DNA of 64,000 bases from Kutzneria buriramensis (GTDB lineage Bacteria > Actinomycetota > Actinomycetes > Mycobacteriales > Pseudonocardiaceae): positions 434,001 to 498,000 of the forward strand of contig NZ_CP144375.1 of NCBI RefSeq assembly GCF_043575855.1, in the 5' to 3' direction. The position numbers were made by a program, and so were the translations under genes. Of this stretch, positions 1-8,577 are shown in pieces. A model generated the notes under the pieces. It was not told the DNA's origin and did not search any database. It saw only the letters and a list, made by a program, of their open reading frames with translations. Positions within the stretch are counted from its first letter, which is position 1. Each line of letters starts with the position of its first letter.

Positions 1-20
1 GTACGGGCGACACCGCCGTG

Positions 21-995
21 TCAGAACAGCTGACCGCGTGCCGCGCCACCTGGGAACTGCGCGCTGTGCAGGTTGGCGTAGTACTGCAACGGATGCCGGG
101 CGATGTCCGCGACCAGCGCGGGGTCCACTCCGGTCGCGGCGCCGGCGACGGCGAACACGCCGGCGGGCACGGCGCTGGCGATCAGTGGCACTACCACCGG
201 GCCGTTCTGCCCGAACACACCCTTGTGAATGTGAGCGAGCGTCGGCTGGAGGTTGTTCCACGCGAAGGCGAAACCGACGGACGTGCCACCGGGCTGGATG
301 AAGGCGACGGCGTTCGCCCTGGGGTCGCCGACCGGCGGCTGCCCGGGGACCTGGACTTCCTGGTGGCCGGTGAGAAACGCGTGCAGGCCGCCGCCCTGCA
401 GCAGCTGGAGCAGGTCGGAAGAACCGTGCAGCGGGGCCAACTGTCCGCGCACCGCACCGCCGGGGAACTGGGCGGTGTGCAGGTTGAGATAGAAACCGGA
501 CGGGTTGGTCCGTAGCCCGTCGGCAGTGGCCTGATCGGTGATGGTGACTGCGCCCGCGGCGGCAGTGACGCTGGCCGGCATGGGCGTCGTGAACAGCGGC
601 ACCTTCACGTCGCCGTTGACGCCGGCCGCCCCCTGGTGGATGTGCCCCAGGGTCGGCGCGCTGATTCCCTTCCACGAGAAGGCGAACGTCACCTTGTCGC
701 CCTGGATCTCCACCAGTCCGGTGGCGCTGCCCCGCGGGTCACCGACCGGCGGCTTGCCCGCGACCGGCACCTCGTTGGCCCCGCTCAGCTGTGCCGCCAG
801 GAACACCGGTCGTTGCCTGGACCGGTCGATCGCGGACGACAGCGACGGGACCGGTGTCGGCGGCGCCTTGCTGTCGGTCATGCCGGGCATGTCCATGCCG
901 GGCATTCCCGGCATCGGGTCCGCGGCGGCCGCCGCCGCGCCGAGCAGGCCGAGACCGGCGGTCAACGCCGTGAGCGCCAGGATGCGCACTCGCAT
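21..995 (-). CDS. Secreted protein with two CHRD domains
   Basis: Predicted exported protein of 324 residues. The ATG at 995 is chosen over an upstream in-frame ATG because it follows an AAAGGA ribosome binding site and starts a signal peptide (MRVRILALTALTAGLGLLGA). A Met/Pro/Gly-rich linker (PMPGMPGMDMPGM) follows, then two copies of the CHRD fold at about residues 64-185 and 205-324. Both carry the family hallmarks, with LGHIHQGAAGVNG or LAHIHKGVFGQNG in the middle and FYLNLHTAQFPGGAVRGQL or YYANLHSAQFPGGAARGQL at the end. CHRD domains occur in chordin and in many bacterial secreted proteins; no enzymatic activity is established. The His-rich and Met-rich segments would suit metal binding, but that is inference. 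It is divergent from a lipoprotein gene and the two share an inverted promoter motif. Fold assignment is firm; function is unknown. Confidence 0.85.
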   Translation of the reverse strand: MRVRILALTALTAGLGLLGAAAAAADPMPGMPGMDMPGMTDSKAPPTPVPSLSSAIDRSRQRPVFLAAQLSGANEVPVAGKPPVGDPRGSATGLVEIQGDKVTFAFSWKGISAPTLGHIHQGAAGVNGDVKVPLFTTPMPASVTAAAGAVTITDQATADGLRTNPSGFYLNLHTAQFPGGAVRGQLAPLHGSSDLLQLLQGGGLHAFLTGHQEVQVPGQPPVGDPRANAVAFIQPGGTSVGFAFAWNNLQPTLAHIHKGVFGQNGPVVVPLIASAVPAGVFAVAGAATGVDPALVADIARHPLQYYANLHSAQFPGGAARGQLF

Positions 996-1041
996 GATGT
1001 GTCCTTTCAGGACGGACCTGAGGAGTTGATTCGACACCAAC

Positions 1042-1077
1042 ACGAACTCCGGCGCGTACCGGTTCATCCGAGTTCGT
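1042..1077. promoter_or_regulatory. Inverted 8-bp motif between divergent secreted-protein genes
   Basis: ACGAACTC (1042-1049) and GAGTTCGT (1070-1077) form a perfect inverted repeat separated by 20 bp. Read outward, each half gives GAGTTCGT about 47 bp (CHRD gene) and 69 bp (lipoprotein gene) from the start codon. This symmetric layout suggests a shared factor, for example an ECF-sigma -35 element facing both ways. The role is inferred from position only. Confidence 0.35.
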
Positions 1078-1145
1078 AGTGAACCGAAGCCACCGACCGT
1101 CCGTGTGTGTCACGAATCCACGATCGACCTCATCAGGGAGCAATC

Positions 1146-1604
1146 ATGCGCGCTCGTCTCGCCCTGCTCGGCGTTGTCCTGCTCAGCGGCCTCGCGGCCT
1201 GCGGCACGTCGCCCACCAGCACTGCGGCGGGCCCGACGCCGGGAGACGCGGTCGGCGTGCGGGTCGGGCAGTCCAGTCTGGGGCCGATCCTCACGGACCT
1301 GTCGGGTAGAACGCTCTACGCGTTCACCAACGACCAAACGGGCAACAGCGCCTGCGCGAAAGACTGTCTGGCCAGTTGGCCCGCGTTGGTCTCCGACAAG
1401 GCGTTCACGCCGGGCGACGGCGTGGACGGGAAGCTGTTGTCGGAGACCAAACGAACGGACGGCGTCGAACAAGCCAAGTACGGCTCGTGGCTGCTCTACT
1501 ACTACGTCGGCGACCAGGGGCCCGGCGACGTCGACGGCCAGAACGTCGACAACGCGTGGTTCGTCGTCGGAGCCGACGGCAAACTCATCAAGAAGACGCC
1601 GTGA
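1146..1604 (+). CDS. Lipoprotein with secreted repeat of unknown function (COG4315)
   Basis: A 152-residue lipoprotein. The ATG at 1146 lies 6 nt after GGAG (1137-1140) and begins a type II signal peptide with lipobox LSGLAAC, so Cys19 should be lipidated. The mature part has the motif ACAKDCLASWPAL and a C-terminal WFVVGADGKLI, typical of the COG4315 predicted lipoprotein family (lipoprotein_15 repeats), usually two repeats of about 45 residues. The two Cys in ACAKDC may form a disulfide. Biochemical function is not established. It is divergent from the CHRD gene, and both products are exported, so a common envelope-related role is plausible. Confidence 0.85.
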   Translation: MRARLALLGVVLLSGLAACGTSPTSTAAGPTPGDAVGVRVGQSSLGPILTDLSGRTLYAFTNDQTGNSACAKDCLASWPALVSDKAFTPGDGVDGKLLSETKRTDGVEQAKYGSWLLYYYVGDQGPGDVDGQNVDNAWFVVGADGKLIKKTP

Positions 1605-1687
1605 ACCAAGGTGTCCCATGTGGGATCGAGCCGGCCGATCAGGTGATCGGTTCGTCCTGCCGAAAGTGTTGGGACGCCAACGGTCTA

Positions 1688-2629
1688 GGGCGTGTCTGAC
1701 AAACATCTTGGTGGGTGCTGGGATCCTGATCGTCATGACACGGTTCCAGCTGTTGTCTGACGAGCAGTGGGCGTTGATCGAGGACCTGTTACCGGCGCGG
1801 ACGCATCGGCAGGGCAGGCCGTTCGCCGACGCGCGGTCGATGATCGAAGGCATCATCTGCCGCTACCGGTGCGGGATCGCCTGGCGGGACGTGCCCGCGG
1901 TGTTCGGGCCGTGGCAGACGATCTGGACCTGGCACCGTCGGCTGTCGGCCGCCGGCACGTGGGATGTGCTGCTGTCCCGCCTGCTGGCGGTGGCTGATGC
2001 GGCCGGGCAGGTCGACTGGTCGGTGTCGGTGGACTCCACGATCGCCCGGGCCCACTAGCACGCCACTGCCATCACCCGGGACGTAGGGGGCTGGGTCGAA
2101 CTACACGAATCCGCTGACTGAGCCGCCTGATCACGCGCTGGGACGTTCACGGGGCGGGTGGACCACCAAGATCCATCATCTGGTGGACGGGCACGGTCGG
2201 CCGTTGGCGGTGCTGATCGACCCCGGACAGGCCGGCGATGCCCCGGTGTTTCCGTATCTGATGGGGCATCTGCGGGTTCCTCGTCTGGGTCGAGGCCGGG
2301 CGCGGACCCGGCCGGACCGGGTACGGGGTGACAAAGCGTATTCGTCGCGGGCGATCCGGGCTCATCTGCGCTCGCGTGGGATTCGTGCGGTCATCCCGGA
2401 GCCGGCCGACCAGGCCGGACACCGAGTTCGTCGGGGGTCTAGGGGTGGCCGACCACCGGCGTTCGATGCGGCGGACTATCGGGGCCGCAATGTGATCGAG
2501 CATGGCTTCGCTGTCCTCAAGCAGTGGCGGGGTATCGCCACCCGGTACGACAAGCTTGCTGTGGTCTACCGGGCGGCGATCGTCCTGCACGCCGTGGTCA
2601 CGTGGACCAAAGCTTTGTCAGACACGCCC
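1688..2629 (+). mobile_element. IS5 family (IS427-like) insertion sequence
   Basis: An element of about 940 bp with imperfect terminal inverted repeats. The left end reads GGGCGTGTCTGACAAA and the right end reads TTTGTCAGACACGCCC, a 16-bp match. CTAG flanks both ends (1685-1688 and 2629-2632), consistent with the YTAR/TA-type target duplication of IS5 relatives. The internal gene is an IS427-type DDE transposase split between two frames. Removing the element and one CTAG copy restores an uninterrupted 3' end of the metallo-beta-lactamase-fold gene to the right. Confidence 0.85.
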
Positions 2630-2632
2630 TAG
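1735..2632 (+). pseudogene. IS427-type transposase, amber codon plus frame change
   Basis: The first part (ATG at 1735 to 2058, 107 codons) has the N-terminal DUF4096-like start LSDEQWALIEDLLPAR and reaches SVDSTIARAH, around the first catalytic Asp. There a TAG replaces the Gln codon expected in RAHQHA. The continuation lies in another frame from about 2120: EPPDHALGRSRGG, then a region with RGDKAYSS (second Asp) and a C-terminal NVIEHGFAVLKQWRGIATRYDK (positions 2490-2545). Many IS427 members use a -1 frameshift between orfA and orfB, but an in-frame amber plus a separate frame change makes this copy probably inactive. Its last codon, TAG at 2630-2632, lies in the CTAG target repeat. Confidence 0.75.
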
Positions 2633-3492
2633 GCCGGTAGCTGGCGGAGCGCCGACAGCCACACGGTGGTCGGGTTCACCCGGTCCGGGAAACGCGCGAG
2701 AACCTGGTCGAAGAAGGAGAGCCGAGTCGGCTCGCCGGCCAGGATCTCCGCCGCCGCGAGCAGGTACTGCCGAGTCTCGTCGATGATCACCGGACTGTTG
2801 CCGCGGCCGGCGTTCTCGTCCTTGTGACCGGCGACCACGGAACGCGGTTCCAGCGACTCGACGACGTCGATGGCGCGCAGCCACGCCTCCAAGCCGCCGT
2901 CGGCGGATTCCCCGAGGTACTGGTGCACATTGTCGTAGATGACGTCGCCCGCGACGACGAGGCCGAGCGACGGCACGTGCAGCACCGTGGACTGATCGGT
3001 GTCGCTGTGACCGACTTCCACGGCGCGCAGCTCGTGCCCGTCGACGGTGAGCCCGCCGTCGGGAAGCGGCCGGGCGGTCACCCGGGTGTCGGGGAGCTGG
3101 CCGGGAAAGAGGCTGGCGAACAAGGCGCTCGGCTGCCCGCCAGGCGTTCCCTTGTGCATCTCCGCAATGACGCCGTCGGTGGCGTACGGCACAGCGTTCG
3201 GAAAGCGTTCGAGCAGCGTGCTGGTGCCGTACCAGTGATCCCCGTGGCCGTGAGTGGAATAGATAGCCGTCAGCGGACGCTCGAAGGCCGCCACCCACTC
3301 GGCCAGAGACTCCGCCTGATAGGCGGCGAGCGGCGGGTCGACCAGGACGGCCTCGGTGTCGCCGTAGATGAGCGTGCTGGCCATCGGCGACCAGTGCGGC
3401 ACCTCGCCGCGCGGCGACTGCACGGGTGACGGAGTCGGCAACTCCGCCATGTCGGAAACGCGTACCGCGTACCGAAGTGCCTGCCGTGCCAT
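2629..3492 (-). CDS. MBL-fold metallohydrolase
   Basis: A 287-residue metallo-beta-lactamase-fold enzyme. The ATG at 3492 has GAGGAG 6 nt upstream; an in-frame start 15 nt earlier lacks this. The metal-binding signature STHGHGDHWYG places His81, His83, Asp85 and His86. Further ligands are expected at the His of VEVGHSDTDQS, the Asp of VVAGDVIYDN and the His of VVAGHKDEN. The fold covers hydrolases of many esters and thioesters, and the sequence does not fix the substrate. There is no signal peptide, so it is probably cytoplasmic. The TAG stop (complement of 2629-2631) is part of the CTAG duplicated by the neighbouring IS, so the protein is intact although its downstream DNA is displaced. Confidence 0.85.
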   Translation of the reverse strand: MARQALRYAVRVSDMAELPTPSPVQSPRGEVPHWSPMASTLIYGDTEAVLVDPPLAAYQAESLAEWVAAFERPLTAIYSTHGHGDHWYGTSTLLERFPNAVPYATDGVIAEMHKGTPGGQPSALFASLFPGQLPDTRVTARPLPDGGLTVDGHELRAVEVGHSDTDQSTVLHVPSLGLVVAGDVIYDNVHQYLGESADGGLEAWLRAIDVVESLEPRSVVAGHKDENAGRGNSPVIIDETRQYLLAAAEILAGEPTRLSFFDQVLARFPDRVNPTTVWLSALRQLPA

Positions 3493-4350
3493 GGCTACTC
3501 CTCGCACTGGACGGATCGACGGACCTCGCTGCCACTACCCTGACATAACCATACACCTTTTAGCTATGTCGATGGTGCGTCCAGCAGAGTCCGACGATGA
3601 ACATCACGAGCCGCCTCGGACGGAGTGCCCAGGCCGGAAGTCGGGAGCCTGCGGGGCCAGGAACTTGCTGTGGTCGTTCGCCCCGTTCCGCAGAAGCCGG
3701 CCCGCGGCGCCTCCCACACCCGAGCCCGCCGGTCACCGGCCCGCTCCCGACACCCGCAAGTCCGCACACGGTCACGCCGAATGCACGGATCCGTTTCATG
3801 CACTCCACGCGACGGCATGAGGTCGTCCTCCACGTCGAAGGCCGCCAACCGTCACTGCGACATTGTTGTACTGCGCCACCAGACCCTGCCTGCCGGTGAC
3901 CGTGCGGACCAGGACCGTCTGGTCCAGCACCGGACTCTCGATCGCCACCAGGAGCATCGGACCGTGTTCTCCAGGTCACGCACGGTCAAAAGTCGATGTC
4001 GCTCTCCTCCACCGTGGCCGGGCCGTGCAACGGCAGCAGGCCCCGCGCAGGCTGCGACGGGAGGATCGCGTGTTGGCCCATGACGTTGACGTGGCGGTCC
4101 AAACGCCGACCGGGCGTGAGTTCAGGCCTTCCAGGTGTGTTTCGGGCTCTCGACGTAGCGGCGGAACTCCTCGGCCATGTCGAAGCCCGCGCTCGTGGCG
4201 CGCCGCTGCTGCTGCAGGCCGTCCATCGTGGCAACACGGCGGCGGTGCGCCAGGTCGTGAGGCTGTCGTAGTGGTTGAGGATCCACTCGTGTGCGGGGTG
4301 CGCGGGGTCCAGGGCTTCCGCCGAAGGGTGACGAAGAGCCGCACCATCGA
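3493..4350. other. No convincing gene; probably decayed DNA
   Basis: No reading frame here keeps coding character. On the minus strand about 4128-4200 a short stretch ends in GFDMAEEFRRYVESP just before a stop, and about 3986-4100 another ends ATVEESDIDF. Both look like tails of lost genes, but neither can be assigned. Confidence 0.3.
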
Positions 4351-4521
4351 CGGCCGGGCGGCGTTACGGGCGACAGGCTCAGGAACCGACAACCGGCCCC
4401 GGTGCTGCAGATCAGCGAGAAGGGTGTGGAAGGTACGCTGAGCCGGCTGTTCCAGCGGACCGGCTACCGGTCCAGGGTGGAACTCGCGACCGCGCGACTG
4501 ACGGGCGCGTATCCAGCCTGA
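4351..4521 (+). pseudogene. LuxR-type HTH C-terminal remnant
   Basis: The frame ending at 4521 reads VLQISEKGVEGTLSRLFQRTGYRSRVELATARL, positions about 4411-4509. This is the recognition helix and following helix of a LuxR/NarL DNA-binding domain, where VEG(H/N)LSRLF and GYRSRVELA are classic. Upstream sequence is frameshifted and no ATPase or receiver part is left. It converges on the PTS EIIA remnant. I take it as a decayed regulator tail. Confidence 0.6.
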
Positions 4522-4529
4522 CGTCGGGC

Positions 4530-4960
4530 GGCAGGAACAACCCCATCACGGTCGCGGCGTCGCGAGCGAGACGCAGCTCGGTGATCCGCCACTCGTCGAG
4601 CAGCATCGTAGCCAGCGTGGACAGCAGGTCGCTGTCCTCATCGCCGACGGCGGCGATCGCGACGCAGATCGACACGTGGTCGCCGTCCCAGTCCACGCCG
4701 TATGGAAACTGCAGCACGGCGACGGCCGTCCGCCGCACGTGCCGGCGAGCGGTGGCGCTGCCGTGTGGAAGGGCCGTGCCCTGGCCGACGAAGGTCGACA
4801 CCGTGCACTCGCGCTCGTGCATCGCCGCGACGTACCGCTGTTCGACGGCGCCCACCTCCACCAACACCGCGCCGCACTGGTCGATCGCGTCGGCCTTGTC
4901 CCTCGCGGCCAGGCCCAGACGGATCGTGTCGACGGTCAGAACTCCTTTGTCAGCAAGCAA
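4530..4960 (-). pseudogene. PTS mannitol/fructose-type EIIA domain, orphan and probably decayed
   Basis: The translation from about 4939 to 4537 is a full type-2 PTS EIIA domain. It has LTVDTIRLGLAARDKADAI near the start and the phosphorylation-site motif GQGTALPHG with its active His. In the phosphotransferase system this His passes phosphate from HPr to an EIIB domain. AAAGGAG lies just upstream, but no good start codon sits at the correct distance; a TTG at 4960 is possible. After VMGLF the frame runs on antisense through the LuxR remnant, so the natural stop is lost. No EIIB, EIIC or sugar-phosphate dehydrogenase gene is nearby. A functional orphan EIIA is less likely. Confidence 0.55.
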
Positions 4961-5040
4961 GAAGCACCCCGTCCCTGATCGCATGGGCCAACCGGGCGAA
5001 CACGGGGTCGCCGAGGAAGAGTCGAAATCCGAGCACTGCC

Positions 5041-5115
5041 TTATCCGGCACGTTCGATGTCGAAGATCCGTAGCACGTCGAGTGCTCGGAACCGGGCGAT
5101 CTGCGCGGCCTGCAT
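5041..5115 (-). pseudogene. N-terminal stub of a zinc-type alcohol dehydrogenase
   Basis: GGAAGGA precedes an ATG at 5115 that opens 24 codons, MQAAQIARFRALDVLRIFDI and four more, then TAA. The peptide is the start of a medium-chain dehydrogenase/quinone oxidoreductase, and it resembles the start of the intact gene at 6614 (MKAAQITSFGTPDVLRVSEI). Nothing of the catalytic or NADPH-binding domains follows in any frame. It is best read as a truncated gene start. Confidence 0.5.
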
Positions 5116-5624
5116 GGCAGGTTCCTTCCGTGATCGGCAGGTATGCCACAGATCTTGCAGGCCTGTCTCGGGATCACGGTCGTTCGCTGTGTCCTGGGAT
5201 TGACAGACCCACCCTCGCTACCAGCCGGCACGGTATGTTGGCCCGGCGAGCCAGTACTCCGCCGAGCTTGCCGAACACCTCATGATCGGCGACATGGCTA
5301 CGGACCCTCAAGCTCACCCGGCCACCGCATCTGCGGCGTTTGTCCGTCTCCTGCGTCTGCGCGGCAACCTAGAACCGCACTCCGAAACCGTGTCCGCTAC
5401 GGACTCGACGTGCAGCACGTTCGCCTGACGACGGGTGAGTTCGTCATAGCTGTAGGCCAGCGCGCCAGCGGCCCTGTCGGTGTGCAGGCGCTGGACAGGG
5501 CCTCGCCCGCAGAAACATCGCATCGTTGTTGATCGACCAGGCGCCGTAGCCGTTCACCGGCTCCCGCGGCGACGGCATTGGCGTCAGTGGCGAGCAGGCC
5601 GGAGCATCACGACCGCCGTACGCG
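5116..5624. other. No assignable gene
   Basis: An open frame on the plus strand (5204-5428) contains the plausible peptide SAELAEHLMIGDMATDPQAH but has no recognised family, ribosome binding site or neighbours that support it. Otherwise nothing is seen. Confidence 0.3.
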
Positions 5625-6479
5625 TCACGCGCCCGCACCGGCGGTGTCGAGCAAGCCCGCCAGCAGTTGGAGTCGTTCATCGTCCGGGCCGCCCGGCTCG
5701 ACGGTGTAGACGATCAGCACGGGCCCAGAGGCGCCCGGCATCGGGTAGGCGTCCCAGTCCAGGTTCAACTCCCCCACCAGGCGATGACAGACGCGCATCC
5801 GACCTCGAGTGGTGTCCTGCACGTCGTGGCGGGCCCACAATGTCGCGAACTCGTCGCTGCGCACCGCCAGTTCACCCACCAGTTCCACCGCGCGGGGATG
5901 ACCTGGTTCGGCGGCGACCTGAGCCCGCAGCATCCCGGTCAGCTCGGCCACCGAGGCCGCCCGCTCCGGACACGCCTGATCGGCCTCCGGGCCCAGCAAC
6001 AACGCCAACAGATTTCGCTCGACCCACGGCAGATCGGTGAACGCGCCCAGCAGGGCACCCGCCAGCGGATTCCAGGCCAGCACGTCCAGAAAGCGGCCGA
6101 CGACCAAGGCCGGCGAGGTTGTCGTGTGCAGCAGCCGTAGCGTGGACGCCGGCACTTCCTCCGGCGGGTACGAGCGTGCGGGGCGGGGCGGTGTACGCGC
6201 GGCCGCGGCGAGGCTGTGCAGGTGCCGGGACTCCTCGGCAGAGAAGTTCAGCGCCCGGGCGATGGCGTCCAGCACCTGCTCAGAGGGCCGCACGTCACGG
6301 CCCTGCTCCATGCGCTGGTAATAGTCCGTGCTCACCCCGGCCAGCAGGGCCAACTCCTCCCGGCGCAGCCCCGCGACGCGTCGCCGCGGACCCGGTTCCA
6401 ATCCGACATCCTGCGGCCGCACCCGGGTTCGCCGGGTCCGCAGGAAATCGGCGAGCGCGCGGCGGGGGTCGTCGGTCAC
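5625..6479 (-). CDS. XRE-family regulator with MmyB-like ligand-binding domain
   Basis: A 284-residue cytoplasmic transcription factor. An N-terminal helix-turn-helix (about residues 38-62, LRREELALLAGVSTDYYQRM then EQG) is followed by the MmyB-like domain (about 100-275). That domain has the usual LDVLAWNPLAGALLG, a Pro/Arg-rich middle and LNLDWDAYPMPGASGPVLIV near the end. MmyB-type domains are PAS-like and bind fatty-acid-like ligands in the few cases studied. Such regulators commonly sit divergent from a single oxidoreductase gene that they control, and that is the arrangement here with the gene at 6614. A palindrome lies between the two starts. Confidence 0.9.
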   Translation of the reverse strand: MTDDPRRALADFLRTRRTRVRPQDVGLEPGPRRRVAGLRREELALLAGVSTDYYQRMEQGRDVRPSEQVLDAIARALNFSAEESRHLHSLAAAARTPPRPARSYPPEEVPASTLRLLHTTTSPALVVGRFLDVLAWNPLAGALLGAFTDLPWVERNLLALLLGPEADQACPERAASVAELTGMLRAQVAAEPGHPRAVELVGELAVRSDEFATLWARHDVQDTTRGRMRVCHRLVGELNLDWDAYPMPGASGPVLIVYTVEPGGPDDERLQLLAGLLDTAGAGA

Positions 6480-6515
6480 CGGGCCAGTATGCCCGAGCGG
6501 CGCCCCACGACGGTG

Positions 6516-6528
6516 GGTCTGGCAGACC
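6516..6528. promoter_or_regulatory. Candidate operator GGTCT-N3-AGACC
   Basis: A perfect 5-3-5 palindrome lies 37 bp upstream of the MmyB gene start and 86 bp upstream of the divergent oxidoreductase gene. A minus-strand TTGTCC lies just beyond it, so the palindrome would fall in the spacer of the regulator's own promoter. It is a candidate autoregulatory site, inferred from position. Confidence 0.35.
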
Positions 6529-6613
6529 TAGGGACAAGGCGAACCAACCATTACATCTCGAGCAGGACTCAGGATCGGTGCCACCCCAGCCGGATCGCGG
6601 AAGGAACCCCCGG

Positions 6614-7564
6614 ATGAAGGCCGCACAGATCACCAGCTTCGGTACCCCGGATGTCCTGCGGGTCAGCGAGATCGACCGACCCGCGCCCGGCACCGGCGAG
6701 GTCCTGGTGGCGGTCGAGGCCTCCAGCGTGAACGGACACGACGCACTCGTGCGCACAGGTCGGGTAAAGGTGGTGTCGGGCAGCACATTCCCCATCGGGA
6801 CCGGCCTGGACTTCGCCGGTGTCGTGGTCGGCATGGGCCCAGGTGTGCAGGGCTGCCGCGCGGGTGACCGGGTGTGGGGCATGGTGCATCCCCGGAAGCG
6901 GCACACCGTGGCTGGGGCGGCCGAGTACGTCGTGGTTCCCGCCGGCCGCATCAGCCCCGCCCCGACCGGGGTCACGGCGGTGGAGGCGGCGTCCCTGGTC
7001 GTCGCGGGCAGCACCGCGTTGATCGCGCTACGCGACTGTGTCGGACTGGCCGACGGTGAGCGGGTCCTGGTCCGTGGCGCGGCCGGCGGTGTCGGCACCG
7101 CGGCCGTGCAGCTGGCTCATGCGATGGGCGGTCGCGTCACCGCGCTGGCCCGTGGCCGTCATGCCACGGCACTACGTGACTTGGGGGCCGATGAGGTCCT
7201 CGACTACGGCAGCACCACCTCGGACCAGATCGGACCGTTCGACGTCATCGTCGACACGGTCGGCTCCGAGTTGCGCTGCTACCGCAGCAGGCTGGACGAG
7301 GGCGGCCGGATGGTCACCGTCGGACTGTCGGTCCGTGCCCTGGCCGCGATCGCGGCGTCGGCGGTGCACGGTTCCCGACGCATCCGCGCGTTCAGCGCCA
7401 ATCCCGACTCCGCCCTGTTGAGTGACCTGGCCGCCCACGTCACCTCCGGTGCGCTCCTGCCAGTGGTGCACAGCGTGTTCCCGCTGACCGACATCGCCGC
7501 CGCGCACACGGCCTTCGAGCGCGGCGGTGTCGTGGGCAAGCACGTTGTGACCATCACCGACTGA
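6614..7564 (+). CDS. Zinc-independent quinone oxidoreductase / MDR-family dehydrogenase
   Basis: A 316-residue NAD(P)H-dependent oxidoreductase of the medium-chain reductase superfamily. The ATG at 6614 follows AAGGA by 9 nt. The GroES-like catalytic domain occupies residues 1-120 and lacks the structural-zinc Cys cluster. The Rossmann motif GAAGGVGTAAVQLA is near residue 154, and the protein ends with the typical VVGKHVVTITD. Family members reduce quinones or alpha,beta-unsaturated carbonyls; the substrate cannot be told. It is divergent from the MmyB regulator, which probably controls it. Confidence 0.88.
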   Translation: MKAAQITSFGTPDVLRVSEIDRPAPGTGEVLVAVEASSVNGHDALVRTGRVKVVSGSTFPIGTGLDFAGVVVGMGPGVQGCRAGDRVWGMVHPRKRHTVAGAAEYVVVPAGRISPAPTGVTAVEAASLVVAGSTALIALRDCVGLADGERVLVRGAAGGVGTAAVQLAHAMGGRVTALARGRHATALRDLGADEVLDYGSTTSDQIGPFDVIVDTVGSELRCYRSRLDEGGRMVTVGLSVRALAAIAASAVHGSRRIRAFSANPDSALLSDLAAHVTSGALLPVVHSVFPLTDIAAAHTAFERGGVVGKHVVTITD

Positions 7565-7842
7565 GGCATCCAAACGGACACGCAGTGATCGATTGCGTGG
7601 GGCTGCCAGGAAATGTCGCCGCGGGCTGGTCGGCATTGATGAAGGGCGCCGCGCGGCGATGACGAGGCAGGATCTCGGTGGTCTTGGGGGCACTGGGCTC
7701 ACGGTGGGCGCCGCGGTCTTGTGGAGCACCGACGATTCCACCGAGTTGTTGGCTGACAGTCCACTCAGCGCGCCCGCAGTTGGTGGTTGGCGGTCGTTGC
7801 TCGGAGGGCTCGTGCTCTGCTCTCATGGCCAGTCCCTGAGCG
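7565..7842. other. Intergenic, no gene seen
   Basis: No coding signal or clear structure is present. It may contain the lost 5' part of the following VOC gene, since ATG GCC AGT at 7825 runs into TGA at 7837. Confidence 0.3.
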
Positions 7843-8277
7843 GTGGTCCGGCGCCGTGTCCAGCCTTCCAGGTTCTGGCGCGAGGTGCTGGGCTACGTCC
7901 ATCCCAGTCCGCCCGGAGTCGATCTGCCCGCCGACGCCGACCCACTGGCCGCGTGGGACGACTTCCTCGCAGAGATCGGCGTGCCGGAGGACCAGCGCAA
8001 CACCAGATCGGCCCTCGAGGACCCGACCGGGCACGGCCCGCGGCTGTTCTTCCAACAGGTGCCGGAGGACAAAGTCGCCAAGAACCGCGTCCACCTCGAC
8101 ATCCGGGCCGCTCCCGGCCTCCGGGGAGAGGAGCGAATGGCAGCGCTGGAGGCCGAGTGCGACCGGCTCGTCGCACTGGGAGCGACCCGGGTACGTCGCT
8201 ACGAACCCGCTCCCCCGATGGGCACCGGCTTCATCGTGATGACCGACCCCGAGGGCAACGAGTTCTGTCTGGACTGA
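7843..8277 (+). pseudogene. VOC-family (glyoxalase-like) protein, 5'-truncated
   Basis: The coding sequence from SRFWREVLGYV onward is a clear vicinal-oxygen-chelate superfamily protein of the type with a central LFFQQVPEDKVAKNRVHLDI and the C-terminal GTGFIVMTDPEGNEFCLD. The usual first beta strand (an IVIDCADP-type start) is missing. The only in-frame start, GTG at 7843, lies inside the first helix, and an in-frame TGA is at 7837. Without the first strand one of the paired beta-alpha-beta modules is incomplete, so I call it a pseudogene. A frameshift at about 7835 is the alternative. No function is assigned beyond the fold. Confidence 0.6.
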
Positions 8278-8403
8278 CGCAGCCAGCCGAAGTCACCTAC
8301 GCCACGGCCGGGGCATCCGGCGGTGACGAGCCGCTCCAGCGGCGGGTGAGCGCGAGCAGGCTCGCGGAACTCCAGGCGAGCTCGCACCGGATCGCGCCGG
8401 CGA

Positions 8404-8577
8404 CACCTCGTCGAGGCGCTCGAAGGGTCCACCCGAACGGCGACAGGCCTCCTTACGGCCGTGTCGACCGCGCAGTGGGCCCTCGAGCATCCTCACAACG
8501 CTGTCGAACTGCCGCCGGAGGAATCCGGCACGCATTGGATTCCCTCGCCACCAATGAGCGCTCATCGGTGCGGGTGA
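8404..8577 (+). pseudogene. Unassigned gene-end remnant
   Basis: One frame reads HLVEALEGSTRTATGLLTAV and then AQWALEHPHNAVELPPEESG before a TGA at 8575. The composition is protein-like and the codons are GC3-rich. It resembles the C-terminal tail of an NAD-binding dehydrogenase, but I cannot name the family. It overlaps the end of the flavin-reductase gene on the other strand. Real coding character is uncertain. Confidence 0.25.

Noticed and set aside
3560..3979. Minus-strand frame with MKRIRAFGVTVCGLAGVGSG as a secreted protein
   Set aside because: The N-terminus looks slightly signal-like, but the remainder is Arg/Gly-rich without structure and no ribosome binding site is evident.
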